Below are positions 39,048 through 47,403 of a DNA stretch of 64,000 bases, one piece after another (position 1 is the stretch's first letter; each line of letters starts with the position of its first letter). Source of the DNA: Kordia sp. GTDB taxonomy: Bacteria; Bacteroidota; Bacteroidia; Flavobacteriales; Flavobacteriaceae. A model generated the notes under the pieces. That model was not told the DNA's origin. It made no database searches and saw nothing but the letters and a program-made list of their open reading frames with translations. The translations under genes were made by a program, and so were the position numbers. The DNA lies in the NCBI GenBank assembly GCA_002733415.1, contig NVVR01000001.1, positions 296,448-360,447 on the forward strand. The letters are read 5' to 3'.

Positions 39048-39614
39048 ATGAAAAAACTACTTTTTACTTTAGCTATTGGTTTAGCAACATTAACGTCTTG
39101 TGAATCTGATTTAGTAAGCGCACCACCGAGTGACAGTGTTGAAGGTGGAGGAGGTGTAGTTGGGGTCACTACAGGTAATTTAGTAGGGTCTTGGGATATG
39201 ATATCATTTAATTATGATGGAACTACTGTAACTACTGCTCAAGGAGTAAATATCACTTCAGATTTTGTGGGTCAAGGGTCTGACTATGATTATATTATAG
39301 AATTTACAGAAGCGCCGAATAATTATTCTTCAATTGGCACATATGACATAGAGTTAGCAGTAACTACTTCTGGACAAACTAGTACCAGTAATATAAATGA
39401 TTTAATTGCAGATAGTAACGGAACATGGGAGAAAAACGCGAATGTTTTAACTTTTACAAATGCATCTAACAATAATGAAGTTAGTGATGCTACTATTGAA
39501 ATATTATCTGACACAACTTTAAAATTTACAACTTCTATTGTAAAAAATGATTCTGTACAAGGGGTTAGTGTAGAAACAACAACAACTAGTGTTGCAGTAT
39601 TTGAAAGATTATAA
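39048..39614 (+). CDS. Lipocalin-like lipoprotein, array member 2
   Basis: The first 31 or so residues are nearly the same as array member 1 (MKKLLFTLAIG ... SCESDLVSAPPSDSV), even at DNA level. After residue 35 the protein is unrelated and begins NLVGSWDMISFNYDG, typical of Bacteroidota lipocalin-like domains. Beta strands continue to the end. It has 188 residues. The shared 5-prime end on a different body suggests domain exchange through the conserved signal region. Confidence 0.8.
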   Translation: MKKLLFTLAIGLATLTSCESDLVSAPPSDSVEGGGGVVGVTTGNLVGSWDMISFNYDGTTVTTAQGVNITSDFVGQGSDYDYIIEFTEAPNNYSSIGTYDIELAVTTSGQTSTSNINDLIADSNGTWEKNANVLTFTNASNNNEVSDATIEILSDTTLKFTTSIVKNDSVQGVSVETTTTSVAVFERL

Positions 39615-39634
39615 AGCTTATTGTTTTTATAGAA

Positions 39635-39671
39635 CCGCAAACCCTCAAGTTTCAAACTTGAGGGTTTGCGG
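39635..39671 (+). terminator. Strong terminator after array member 2
   Basis: A perfect 18-bp inverted repeat (CCGCAAACCCTCAAGTTT and its complement) around one central base lies 20 bp past the stop. It lacks a long T tract, so it may work partly as an RNA-end protector. Confidence 0.7.
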
Positions 39672-39719
39672 CTTTCAGATAAAAAACATTATTTTTTATC
39701 TGAATTTTAAATTAACACT

Positions 39720-40501
39720 ATGAAAAAACTACTTTTTACTTTAGCTATTGGTATAGCAATGCTAACTTCATGTACTGAAGATCATTCAACAATAACAACA
39801 CCTCCAAGTGATGAGGGAGGAGTTTTATTAAAAAGAGATGTTATCTCTAATACTGATGGTTCAGTTAATAATACATCTGATTATACTTATGATGGTAATA
39901 AAATCACAAAAATTGTTAACGTAAGTGAATTTGGAACAGAAACAACAATATATACTTATACAAATGATTTATTAACGAGTATAGAAGAGCAGTTACTTGA
40001 CCCAATGAGTGTTTTGCAAACTGATATTATAGTTTTAGAATATGACTCTAATGATAGAGTGATTAAAGAGACGGTACTTATGAAGTTGGTGACCCGAGTG
40101 TAGATACGTATTTATATAATGCAGATGGAACAGTGACTTATACGGAGGGAGTTGGTAGTGGAAATGAAGAAGTGAATGTGTATACATTTTTAAATGGTAA
40201 CTTAGTTAGTATAGTATTTACAGCTTCTTGGGGAACTTATAATTATACGCATACCTATGATGATAAAAACAATCCATTTAGAAATATCCATCAAGCTGAT
40301 ATGTTTGCTTTAACTGGAAATTTGTCAACTCCTAATAATGTTTCGACAATAACCCAAATTTCTGGTTCAGATATGGGTGGAAATGATGAAGCAAATACGT
40401 ATACATATAATTCTGAAGATTATCCAGTTACCTCTACAGAAGTTTTTGCTCTTGGAACGATTGACGAGGAGACTACTACAACTGACTATTTTTACGAATA
40501 A
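39720..40501 (+). pseudogene. YD-repeat lipoprotein, array member 3, interrupted by a frameshift
   Basis: The first frame (39720-40103) begins MKKLLFTLAIGIAMLTSC and stops after IKETVLMKLVTRV. The alternative frame continues the same protein with TYEVGDPSVDTYLYNADGTV and runs to 40501, ending YFYE like array member 1 (which also ends QFFYE). One missing base near 40073 restores the full length of about 260 residues. A sequencing error, a recent inactivation or programmed variation are all possible. The two parts should be annotated as one broken gene. Confidence 0.8.
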
Positions 40502-40517
40502 TACTTTTAAAACTAAT

Positions 40518-40556
40518 AAAAAAAAGCCTCAAGTATTATACTTGAGGCTTTTTTTT
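40518..40556. terminator. Bidirectional terminator between array member 3 and phenylalanine hydroxylase
   Basis: GCCTCAAGTA and TACTTGAGGC arms around TTA, with A and T runs on both sides, lie between convergent genes. Confidence 0.9.
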
Positions 40557-40557
40557 A

Positions 40558-42306
40558 TTAGTTTAATAAACTCATTCCACTATCAATTAAATGCGCAATT
40601 TCTGATCGTTTATTTTTAAGGGTTTTTAGCCCGTCAAGAAGTGTTGTTTTAAAGTCAGAATTATTAGTATTTAATGCTAACTCAAATAGTTCTATAGTTA
40701 ATAACCAGTCTGATTTATAGTTAGTTGTTAGTGTGTTGTAAATGCTAATTCCTTTTTCTTCTGAGAAAGAATTTTGGTCTCTCATTTCTCTAACACTATG
40801 ATACAAATCTTCTAAAGCGATGATTTGTGTGCTTTTCTTTACTTTAACAGTCTTTGTGTCAGAAACATGATATAAATTATCAAACGATCTAAAATCGGCG
40901 CTTCCTGCATATGCCGATACGATTGATGATCCTACTGCTAAATCAAACGTACCATATTCCGGTTTGAATAATATTTGATCTTTATAGGTAACTGTACAGT
41001 CCTCAAACTGAATTAAAATCAGCTTTCCATGTATATTTCTAATTCCCGTAACGTTTAGTCCTTCAACGATAATGCCACTTTCATATTCAAATGAAATGCG
41101 TTTTCCATCATAAAAGTTATAGGCCTGTAAATCTCGTGGTCCCATATCTTCAATGGCAAGGTTAATGCCTTTTAATCTTCCAATTGGAGAGCTGAATCCA
41201 TGTATGTGATTTTCTATTCCGTGTCCGATTAATTCTTGTTCCCTGTTTGCTAGTGCAGTTGGTCCTTCTGTTTTAAAGAAAACAACCTTATTGTCTTCAT
41301 CTTTTATAATCTCAGTAAATACACCAGAAATTTCCAAGCCAGTATTTAATTCAATAGTACCTATTTTTTTAGAATCAATTAACTTTTGTAAACCTCTCCA
41401 GCCTCCTTTTCGTAGAGCCATAGTGCCAGCAAATTCTTCCAACACTTCCATTAAGTAAGCAAAATCCGGGGTAACATATAGTTGAGGTTGTGGTTTGGTG
41501 ATGTCAAAATCTTGTGTTGCCGTTTTAACATCATAAGGTAGTTTTTTTACCTCATTTGTCATACACCATTCACTTTCTCCTATGGAAGATAATAGCCCAG
41601 CTCCGTATATTTTCGGGTTTTCAACAGTACCAATCATTCCGTATTCAACAGTCCACCAATGTAGGTTTCGTATTTGCGCCATTTCTGATAATGGAACTTC
41701 TTTGTTTTGCAATTCATTAACTAAATTTTCAGCGTTAGTAATTTCTTTTTCAGATGAACTGGCGGCTTCTTTTAAAATAGATAAATTACGTACTGCTTCA
41801 TACATGTCGTTATCATGCGATGATAAAATAGCTTTAGCGCCAATTTCTCCAAAACGTCTTAAGTATTCAGCATAATCCGGATTAGCAATTATAGGAGCAT
41901 GTCCAGCAGCTTCATGAATAATATCCGGTGCAGGTGTATATTCAATGTTTTCTAGTTGACGAATGTCCGATGCGATAACCAAAACTTTGTACGCTTGAAA
42001 TTCCATAAAAGCATTAGGAGGGATAAATCCATCAACTGCAACAGCTGCCCATCCTATTGATTTTAAAATACGATTCATTCCATACATGCTTGGGATTGTA
42101 TCAATATCGATCCCAGTCATTTCTAATCCTCTGGAGTAGGATTCATGGGCAACTTTACTAAGATATGAAACATTTTTACGCATTACAAAACGCCATACAG
42201 CTTGATTAATTGGCGAATAATCAGTGTAATCCTGTGGTTTGATAAATTGTTTTAAATGCGGTGGTAACCTGTCTATTAGCGGGTTTGTTTCAATCTTGGC
42301 ATCCAT
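40558..42306 (-). CDS. Phenylalanine 4-monooxygenase (aromatic amino acid hydroxylase), long form
   Basis: From the ATG at 42306 the protein has 582 residues; a TTG nine codons upstream is less likely. The iron ligands are visible as His131 and His136 in DIIHEAAGHAP and Glu221 in HWWTVEYGMIG. The hydroxylase core is complete by about residue 330. About 250 further residues form a C-terminal extension of unknown role, a long form often seen in Flavobacteriia. It converts Phe to Tyr using tetrahydropterin and O2. It is divergent from the PaaR-like regulator, so shared control with phenylacetate breakdown is plausible. Confidence 0.93.
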   Translation of the reverse strand: MDAKIETNPLIDRLPPHLKQFIKPQDYTDYSPINQAVWRFVMRKNVSYLSKVAHESYSRGLEMTGIDIDTIPSMYGMNRILKSIGWAAVAVDGFIPPNAFMEFQAYKVLVIASDIRQLENIEYTPAPDIIHEAAGHAPIIANPDYAEYLRRFGEIGAKAILSSHDNDMYEAVRNLSILKEAASSSEKEITNAENLVNELQNKEVPLSEMAQIRNLHWWTVEYGMIGTVENPKIYGAGLLSSIGESEWCMTNEVKKLPYDVKTATQDFDITKPQPQLYVTPDFAYLMEVLEEFAGTMALRKGGWRGLQKLIDSKKIGTIELNTGLEISGVFTEIIKDEDNKVVFFKTEGPTALANREQELIGHGIENHIHGFSSPIGRLKGINLAIEDMGPRDLQAYNFYDGKRISFEYESGIIVEGLNVTGIRNIHGKLILIQFEDCTVTYKDQILFKPEYGTFDLAVGSSIVSAYAGSADFRSFDNLYHVSDTKTVKVKKSTQIIALEDLYHSVREMRDQNSFSEEKGISIYNTLTTNYKSDWLLTIELFELALNTNNSDFKTTLLDGLKTLKNKRSEIAHLIDSGMSLLN

Positions 42307-42416
42307 TCTTTTTTTATTAAGTGTTTTAAGCAAAGCTATGAATTATTATCAAGCTCCGAATAACAAGGGTTGCTATTATTTTATCAATTAGTTTGAATTA
42401 TATATATTAGCCATCT

Positions 42417-42434
42417 AACTAACGTTAATTAGTT
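42417..42434. promoter_or_regulatory. Palindromic operator upstream of the TetR-family regulator
   Basis: AACTAAC-GTTA-ATTAGTT is an 18-bp palindrome five bases before the regulator's start codon. The same half-sites recur at 43059-43076 before paaE. This fits autoregulation. Confidence 0.6.
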
Positions 42435-42438
42435 TTTA

Positions 42439-43008
42439 ATGAAGACGTCTTTAAGAAAACAAGAAATTATAAATAAGTCCGAAATTCTTTTTAAAGAGAA
42501 GGGGTACAGTGCGGTAACTATGCGTGATATTGCTACGGTTATGGGAATGAAAGCTGCTAGTTTATATAATCACATAAAGTCAAAACAAGAGATACTTTCT
42601 GATATAATTTTATCATTAGCAGAAGATTTTACGTCTGGAATGGAGGTTATTGTGAGTTCGGATAAAACTACTGTAGAAAAGTTGCAGGATGTTATTTCGT
42701 TACATGTTCAAATAACTACGGATCATCCAAGCGGAATGGCCTCTTTAAATGCTGATTGGATGCACTTAGAAGAAAAATTAGATTATTATTTAGAATTAAG
42801 AGATGCATACGAAGAAAATTTTCGTCAGTTAATTAGTTCTGGGATTAAAAATAAAGAAATTGCTGTTGTAAATCCAGAGGTTGTAGTTTTTTCAATTTTG
42901 TCTACCTTACGATCATTGTACTTATGGATTCCAAAAAAAGATGATTTTAATTTAAAAGAGTTAGATGCCGATTTAAGTAAAGTGTTACTTGGAGGTGTAA
43001 TAATTTAA
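42439..43008 (+). CDS. paaR: TetR-family regulator of phenylacetate catabolism (PaaR-like)
   Basis: The protein has 189 residues with an N-terminal TetR helix-turn-helix (ILFKEKGYSAVTMRDIATVMGMKAASLYNHIKSKQEIL) and a helical ligand domain. It sits directly upstream of paaE in the same orientation and both genes carry the same palindrome. In bacteria with PaaR the effector is phenylacetyl-CoA; here the ligand is inferred. No PaaX-type regulator is present in the window. Confidence 0.8.
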   Translation: MKTSLRKQEIINKSEILFKEKGYSAVTMRDIATVMGMKAASLYNHIKSKQEILSDIILSLAEDFTSGMEVIVSSDKTTVEKLQDVISLHVQITTDHPSGMASLNADWMHLEEKLDYYLELRDAYEENFRQLISSGIKNKEIAVVNPEVVVFSILSTLRSLYLWIPKKDDFNLKELDADLSKVLLGGVII

Positions 43009-43058
43009 GTTTATTTCTTTTAGATGAAAACTAAATAACAAAGATAATTTGCGAAACT

Positions 43059-43076
43059 AACTAACAATCGTTAGTT
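43059..43076. promoter_or_regulatory. Palindromic operator upstream of the paa operon
   Basis: AACTAAC-AATC-GTTAGTT is a perfect 7+7 palindrome with a 4-base spacer, 35 bp before the paaE ATG. It follows AATTTGCG, a near match to the -7 element, so a bound repressor would block transcription. Confidence 0.65.
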
Positions 43077-43110
43077 TTGAAGAATTACAAAATTAATCCA
43101 GAAATTATTT

Positions 43111-44187
43111 ATGGCTGATTTTCAAAAATTAGTAGTTGAAGAAGTTTACAAGGAAACGAAAGACACTGTAGCGGTAACTTTTACTATTCCAGAATACTTA
43201 CAAGAGGAATTTCAATATAAACAGGGGCAGCATTTAAATATTAAAAAAGATATTAACGGAGAAGATATTCGCCGTTCATATTCATTGTGTTCTAGTCCGA
43301 TAGAAAACAAATGGCAAGTTGCTATTAAGAAAATAAAAGGCGGAGTGTTTTCTACCTACGCTAATGAGGAATTAAAATCTGGAGATGTACTAGAAGTGAC
43401 ACCTCCTGACGGAAAATTTTATGTTGAGGTAGATACAACTAAGCCAAAGCACTATGTTGTTTTTGCTGCAGGAAGTGGTATTACGCCTATTCTTTCAATA
43501 ATTAAAACACATTTGTCACTTGAGCCAGAGGCTACAGTTCAGTTGTTTTACTTGAATAGAAAAGTAAAAAGCATTATCTTTAAGGATGAAATTGAAGGGC
43601 TTAAAAACAAGTATTTAGGTAGGTTTGAAGTATTTTATTTTCTAACAAAAGAAAGTAGAGGGATTCCGTTATTAAATGGAAGATTTACCTCAGAAAAATT
43701 GCAAGAGCTAGTAGCTAAAGTAATTGATGTACCTTCAATAGATGAATGTTTTTTATGTGGGCCAGAAGAAATGATTTTCTTAATAAGAGATGAATTGGTA
43801 GCAGCAGGTTTAGCTGAGGAAAAAGTTCATTTTGAGCTATTTGTTACGGGTAATACTGAAGAGGATAAAAGGCATATTGCTGAGGTATTAGAACATCAAG
43901 CAGATCATACTAAAGTAACTATTATAGATGGAGATAATGAATTTCATTTTGAAATGGATGTAGCTGATCATGATAATATTCTTGACGCCGCTTTAGCAAA
44001 TGATGCCGATTTACCTTTCGCGTGTAAAGGTGGAGTTTGTTGTACGTGTAGAGCAAAAGTGATAGAAGGAAAAGTAGAAATGAAATTAAATTACGGATTA
44101 GAACCAGACGAAGTTGAAGCAGGCTATGTATTAACTTGTCAAGCAGTTCCAGTTACTGATAAAGTCGTCGTAGATTTTGACGCGTAG
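43111..44187 (+). CDS. paaE: Phenylacetyl-CoA epoxidase reductase subunit PaaE
   Basis: This 358-residue reductase feeds NADPH electrons to the PaaAC oxygenase. It has an FAD domain (RRSYSLCSSP), an NAD(P) domain (FAAGSGITPILSII) and a C-terminal plant-type 2Fe-2S domain (ACKGGVCCTC with the last Cys in LTCQAVP). It is first in this operon, whereas in E. coli it is last of the epoxidase genes. A palindromic operator lies just upstream. Confidence 0.95.
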   Translation: MADFQKLVVEEVYKETKDTVAVTFTIPEYLQEEFQYKQGQHLNIKKDINGEDIRRSYSLCSSPIENKWQVAIKKIKGGVFSTYANEELKSGDVLEVTPPDGKFYVEVDTTKPKHYVVFAAGSGITPILSIIKTHLSLEPEATVQLFYLNRKVKSIIFKDEIEGLKNKYLGRFEVFYFLTKESRGIPLLNGRFTSEKLQELVAKVIDVPSIDECFLCGPEEMIFLIRDELVAAGLAEEKVHFELFVTGNTEEDKRHIAEVLEHQADHTKVTIIDGDNEFHFEMDVADHDNILDAALANDADLPFACKGGVCCTCRAKVIEGKVEMKLNYGLEPDEVEAGYVLTCQAVPVTDKVVVDFDA

Positions 44188-44191
44188 ATAA

Positions 44192-44282
44192 AAAATAATG
44201 AATATCGAATTCTGAATTCTGAATATCGAAGTAAAACTTCTTCATTCAACATTCGTTAATCGTTATTCTAAATTCATTATTG
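44192..44282. repeat. AT-rich palindromic repeat (paa family), copy 1
   Basis: This repeat fills the paaE-paaA gap. It contains GAATATCGAAGT, a short loop and ACTTCTTCATTC, with runs of ATTC/GAAT on either side. Related copies occur at 45660, 46773, 48184, 48601, 50316, 52087 and 55825. The 3-prime end stops two bases before the paaA start. Confidence 0.7.
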
Positions 44283-44284
44283 AT

Positions 44285-45232
44285 ATGAGTGAAGCAGAAA
44301 TAGAAAAATTAGAAATAGCCTTTGAGCAAAAAATCACAGATGATGTTCGTATAGAACCGAAAGATTGGATGCCAGAGAAATACAGGAAAACACAAATTCG
44401 TCAGATATCACAGCATGCCCATTCAGAAATTGTTGGGATGTTACCTGAAGGGAATTGGATTTCTCGTGCACCTTCTTTACGTCGTAAAGTTGCTTTATTG
44501 GCAAAAGTACAAGATGAAGCAGGTCACGGATTATACTTATATAGTGCTTGTGAAACATTAGGAGTGACTCGTGATGAATTGTATGAACAATTGCATACAG
44601 GGAAAGCTAAATACTCAAGTATATTTAATTATCCTACTGTAAGTTGGGCTGATATGGGGGCAGTAGGTTGGTTAGTTGATGGCGCAGCGATTATAAATCA
44701 AATTCCATTAATGAATACTTCTTATGGACCGTACGCAAGAGCAATGGTTCGTGTATGTAAAGAGGAAAGTTTTCACCAGCGTCAAGGGTTCGAGATTATG
44801 CTAAAATTAGCTAACGGAACTAAAGAGCAAAAAGAAATGGCTCAAGATGCGCTAAATAGATGGTGGTGGCCTTCATTAATGATGTTAGGTCCTACCGATG
44901 CAGAATCGGTACATACTGAGCAATCATTACGTTGGAAGTTAAAACGTAAAACTAATGATGAATTACGTCAGCAGTTTATAGATCAAACCGTTCCTCAGGC
45001 AGAAGTGTTAGGGTTAACTATTCCTGATCCAGATTTAAAGTGGAATGAAGAGCGTCAGAGTTATGATTTTGGACCAATAGATTGGGATGAATTTTGGCAA
45101 GTAGTTAAAGGTCATGGTCCTTGTAATAAGGAACGTATAAGTGCTAGAGTTGGTGCATGGGAAAGAGGAGAATGGGTTCGTGATGGAGCAATGGCACACG
45201 CAGCTAAAAAAGAAATAAAAAAAGCAGTTTAG
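44285..45232 (+). CDS. paaA: Phenylacetyl-CoA epoxidase catalytic subunit PaaA
   Basis: This 315-residue ferritin-like oxygenase inserts one oxygen atom into the ring of phenylacetyl-CoA. The diiron ligands are visible in [13 protein letters not shown] and [11 protein letters not shown]. The rest matches full-length PaaA ([28 protein letters not shown]). It forms a heteromeric complex with PaaC, PaaB, PaaD and PaaE, all encoded nearby. Confidence 0.97.
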   Translation: MSEAEIEKLEIAFEQKITDDVRIEPKDWMPEKYRKTQIRQISQHAHSEIVGMLPEGNWISRAPSLRRKVALLAKVQDEAGHGLYLYSACETLGVTRDELYEQLHTGKAKYSSIFNYPTVSWADMGAVGWLVDGAAIINQIPLMNTSYGPYARAMVRVCKEESFHQRQGFEIMLKLANGTKEQKEMAQDALNRWWWPSLMMLGPTDAESVHTEQSLRWKLKRKTNDELRQQFIDQTVPQAEVLGLTIPDPDLKWNEERQSYDFGPIDWDEFWQVVKGHGPCNKERISARVGAWERGEWVRDGAMAHAAKKEIKKAV

Positions 45233-45248
45233 CAACTTGTTGCTAGTA

Positions 45249-45304
45249 TTCCCTTGAAAAAGGGAATCTCATAAATAATAATAAGTTTCCCTTTTTCAAG
45301 GGAA
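45249..45304. repeat. Two ATTCCC-type hairpins in inverted orientation
   Basis: TTCCCTTGAAAAAGGGAA at 45249-45266 is exactly reverse-complementary to 45287-45304, with a 20-base AT-rich spacer. Each is itself a hairpin, so the paaA-paaB gap can fold as two small stems or one large stem. Confidence 0.75.
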
Positions 45305-45322
45305 CGATAAATAAATTTACCG

Positions 45323-45607
45323 ATGAAAAATAATTGGCCTCTTTGGGAAGTATTTATAAGAAGTAAAAACGGGTTAGAACATAAACATTGTGGAAGTTTG
45401 CATGCTTCTGATGCTGAAATGGCATTAGTAAATGCAAGAGATGTATATACTCGCAGGATGGAAGGAGTGAGTATTTGGGTTGTAGAATCTAAAAACATTA
45501 CTGCTACAAATCCAGATAATAATGGTGAGTTATTTGAGCCAGCACAAGATAAAGTGTACAGACATCCTACGTTTTATAAATTACCGGACGAGTTAAAACA
45601 TATGTAG
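45323..45607 (+). CDS. paaB: Phenylacetyl-CoA epoxidase subunit PaaB
   Basis: This 94-residue protein has the conserved opening WPLWEVFIRSKNGLEHKHCGSLHA and the DAEMALVNARDVYTRR helix. PaaB has no cofactor; it bridges PaaAC units in the complex. It is full length and follows a pair of hairpin repeats. Confidence 0.95.
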   Translation: MKNNWPLWEVFIRSKNGLEHKHCGSLHASDAEMALVNARDVYTRRMEGVSIWVVESKNITATNPDNNGELFEPAQDKVYRHPTFYKLPDELKHM

Positions 45608-45630
45608 TTTTAGGGTAGCTAAAATTACAA

Positions 45631-45648
45631 TTCCCGTGTTAACGGGAA
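45631..45648. repeat. ATTCCC-type hairpin between paaB and paaC
   Basis: TTCCCGT and ACGGGAA arms around GTTA. It belongs to the family also seen at 5882 and 61148 and stands next to an AT-rich palindromic copy. Confidence 0.6.
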
Positions 45649-45659
45649 ACTATAAAAAA

Positions 45660-45733
45660 ATGAATAATGAATAATAAATATTGAATGAAGAAGTTTTACT
45701 TCGATATTCGGTATTCGAAATTCAATATTCGAA
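45660..45733. repeat. AT-rich palindromic repeat (paa family), copy 2
   Basis: The core TTGAATGAAGAAGT-TTT-ACTTCGATATTC is flanked by further GAATAAT and ATATTCGAAAT units. The last base touches the first possible ATG of paaC. Confidence 0.7.
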
Positions 45734-46552
45734 ATGCATGGATTGAATATGAATGATAAATCAACAAATTCTCTCCCTTTGGGAGAGATGTCCGAAGGAC
45801 AGAGAGGGCTTTTATACAATTATATATTAGGTATTGCAGATAACTCAATGATTCTTGGTCAAAGACTAGGAGAGTTATGTGGTCATGGTCCTAGTTTAGA
45901 AACAGATATCGCTTGCACGAATGTATCCTTAGATTTATTTGGTCAAGTACGTAACTATTTCCAATATGCTGCAGAAATAGCAGGTGAGGGAAAAACAGAA
46001 GACGATATTGCTTTTTTAAGAAAAGAACGAGAGTATAAAAATGTGTTATTAGTAGAGCAGCCAAATACAGATTTTGCCTATACTATTGTGCGTCAGTTTT
46101 TATTTGATGTGTATCATTTACTTTTTTTAGAGCAAATGCAAAATAGCGAAGATGAAACATTAGCTGCTATTGCAAAAAAATCTATAAAAGAGGTGAGTTA
46201 TCACGAACGTTTTTCAACTGATTGGATTAAACGTTTGGGTGATGGTTCAGAAGAAAGTCAGCAACGTATTCAAAAAGCAGTAAATAGCTTGTGGACGTAT
46301 ACAGATGAATTATTTCATCAAACAGCCGCTGATAAAGCTATGGTTGAAGTTGGAGTTGCAGTTGATGTAACGACATTGAAAGATGCCTATTATGCTAAAG
46401 TGAATTCAGTTTTAGAAATAGCAACTATTGATATCCCAGAATCTAAATGGTTTCAAAAAGGAGGTAAAAATGGAGTGCATACAGAGTATTTCGGATTTTT
46501 ATTAGCCGATATGCAATACATGCAACGCACATATCCAGGAATGGAGTGGTAA
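45734..46552 (+). CDS. paaC: Phenylacetyl-CoA epoxidase structural subunit PaaC with repeat-derived N-terminus
   Basis: The ferritin-like PaaC body begins at LLYNYILGIADNSMILGQRL and runs to the end, including GHGPSLETDIACTN and KEVSYHERFSTDW. PaaC lacks a working diiron site and holds PaaA in place. Upstream of the body the frame passes through a hairpin repeat (45767-45813) encoding SLPLGEMSEGQRG. Starts at 45734, 45749 and 45788 are all possible, and even the shortest keeps repeat-derived residues. The body itself looks intact. Confidence 0.93.
   Translation: MHGLNMNDKSTNSLPLGEMSEGQRGLLYNYILGIADNSMILGQRLGELCGHGPSLETDIACTNVSLDLFGQVRNYFQYAAEIAGEGKTEDDIAFLRKEREYKNVLLVEQPNTDFAYTIVRQFLFDVYHLLFLEQMQNSEDETLAAIAKKSIKEVSYHERFSTDWIKRLGDGSEESQQRIQKAVNSLWTYTDELFHQTAADKAMVEVGVAVDVTTLKDAYYAKVNSVLEIATIDIPESKWFQKGGKNGVHTEYFGFLLADMQYMQRTYPGMEW
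45767..45813. repeat. CTCTCCC/GTCC-type double-hairpin repeat inside paaC
   Basis: Two stems, CTCTCCC-TTT-GGGAGAG and GTCC-GAA-GGAC, are followed by AGAGAGG. A related unit is translated in the E2 gene at 60045-60090, and a partial relative lies between genes at 61871-61901. Confidence 0.65.
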
Positions 46553-46856
46553 CGAATTCCTGTGCAGGAAGGAATTTCATTGAAGAAGAAGGGAAGTTGA
46601 AAATGAATTCAAATTCGAAAAGAATGTCAGTTCAAATAGAGTTACGATTGAAATGAGTGAAATTTGTTTCAAGAACCTGTAAGATTATTAGATTAAGAAG
46701 GAGAGAAGTTGATAATCAATTTGAATTCGAAGTAGATGGTCATTTCAACGATAGGAGAAATTACATTAGCGCAATAATGAATACTGAATAATGAATGACG
46801 AAGAGAAAGAAAGACTTCAATATTCATTATTTTAAATTCGATATTCGAAATTAAAA
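46553..46856. repeat. Gene-free gap between paaC and paaD made of repeat fragments, including AT-rich copy 3
   Basis: No gene is seen in these 304 bases. The left end has ATTCCTGTGCAGGAAGGAAT, a degenerate ATTCCC hairpin. The middle has a TCATTTCAACGATAGGAGAAA unit that recurs at 61803-61827 between genes. The right third (46773-46853) is a copy of the AT-rich palindromic family (GAATGACGAAG ... GACTTCAATATTC), ending just before the paaD start. The paa operon transcript must read through all of it. Confidence 0.6.
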
Positions 46857-47357
46857 ATGATAGAAAGTAATATACATATAGCCTCTGAACTTTATCCAAT
46901 TCTAGAACAGGTTTCTGATCCGGAAATCCCGGTATTGTCTATTTTAGAAATGGGAGTGGTTCGTTCGGCTCAATTAATAGATGGTGTTGTTAAGGTAACT
47001 ATTACTCCAACCTATTCTGGATGTCCAGCAATGGATGTTATAGGAGACGATATAAAAAGTATCCTAAAAGAAAATGGCTATGAGTCAACAATTAAATTAG
47101 TATTGTCTCCAGCGTGGACTACCGATTGGATTACTGAAAAAGGAAGGAAAGCACTACTGGATTATGGTATTGCACCGCCTTTAGGAGCAGAAGCTGATAA
47201 AGATGTTTTATTAGGGAATAAAAAATTAGTTGGTTGCCCACAATGTGGTTCCACTAATACAAAAATGGTAAGTCAGTTTGGTTCTACAGCTTGTAAAGCC
47301 TTCTTCCAATGTGAAGATTGTTTAGAGCCTTTCGATTACTTTAAATGTTTAAAATAA
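46857..47357 (+). CDS. paaD: Phenylacetyl-CoA epoxidase maturation factor PaaD
   Basis: The protein has 166 residues with an N-terminal MIP18/DUF59 domain (VSDPEIPVLSILEMGVV; TYSGCPAMDVI) and a C-terminal zinc ribbon with CPQCG and CEDC pairs. PaaD is thought to help assemble metal clusters of the epoxidase. It is full length. The start is the only ATG that fits and lies directly after the AT-rich repeat. Confidence 0.95.
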   Translation: MIESNIHIASELYPILEQVSDPEIPVLSILEMGVVRSAQLIDGVVKVTITPTYSGCPAMDVIGDDIKSILKENGYESTIKLVLSPAWTTDWITEKGRKALLDYGIAPPLGAEADKDVLLGNKKLVGCPQCGSTNTKMVSQFGSTACKAFFQCEDCLEPFDYFKCLK

Positions 47358-47364
47358 TTAAATC

Positions 47365-47385
47365 ATTCCCGCTATAAGCGGGAAT
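47365..47385. repeat. ATTCCC-type hairpin between paaD and paaG
   Basis: ATTCCCGC and GCGGGAAT arms around TATAA, the clearest copy of the family in this window. Confidence 0.65.
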
Positions 47386-47403
47386 TGGTGTTTATATAAA
47401 GAT

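Noticed and set aside
45625..46899. Small minus-strand frames in the paa gaps (45625-45819 and 46693-46899)
   Set aside because: Their peptides are translations of the palindromic repeats (SIFIIHYSF and SLFSIHYC-like strings) and show no independent support.
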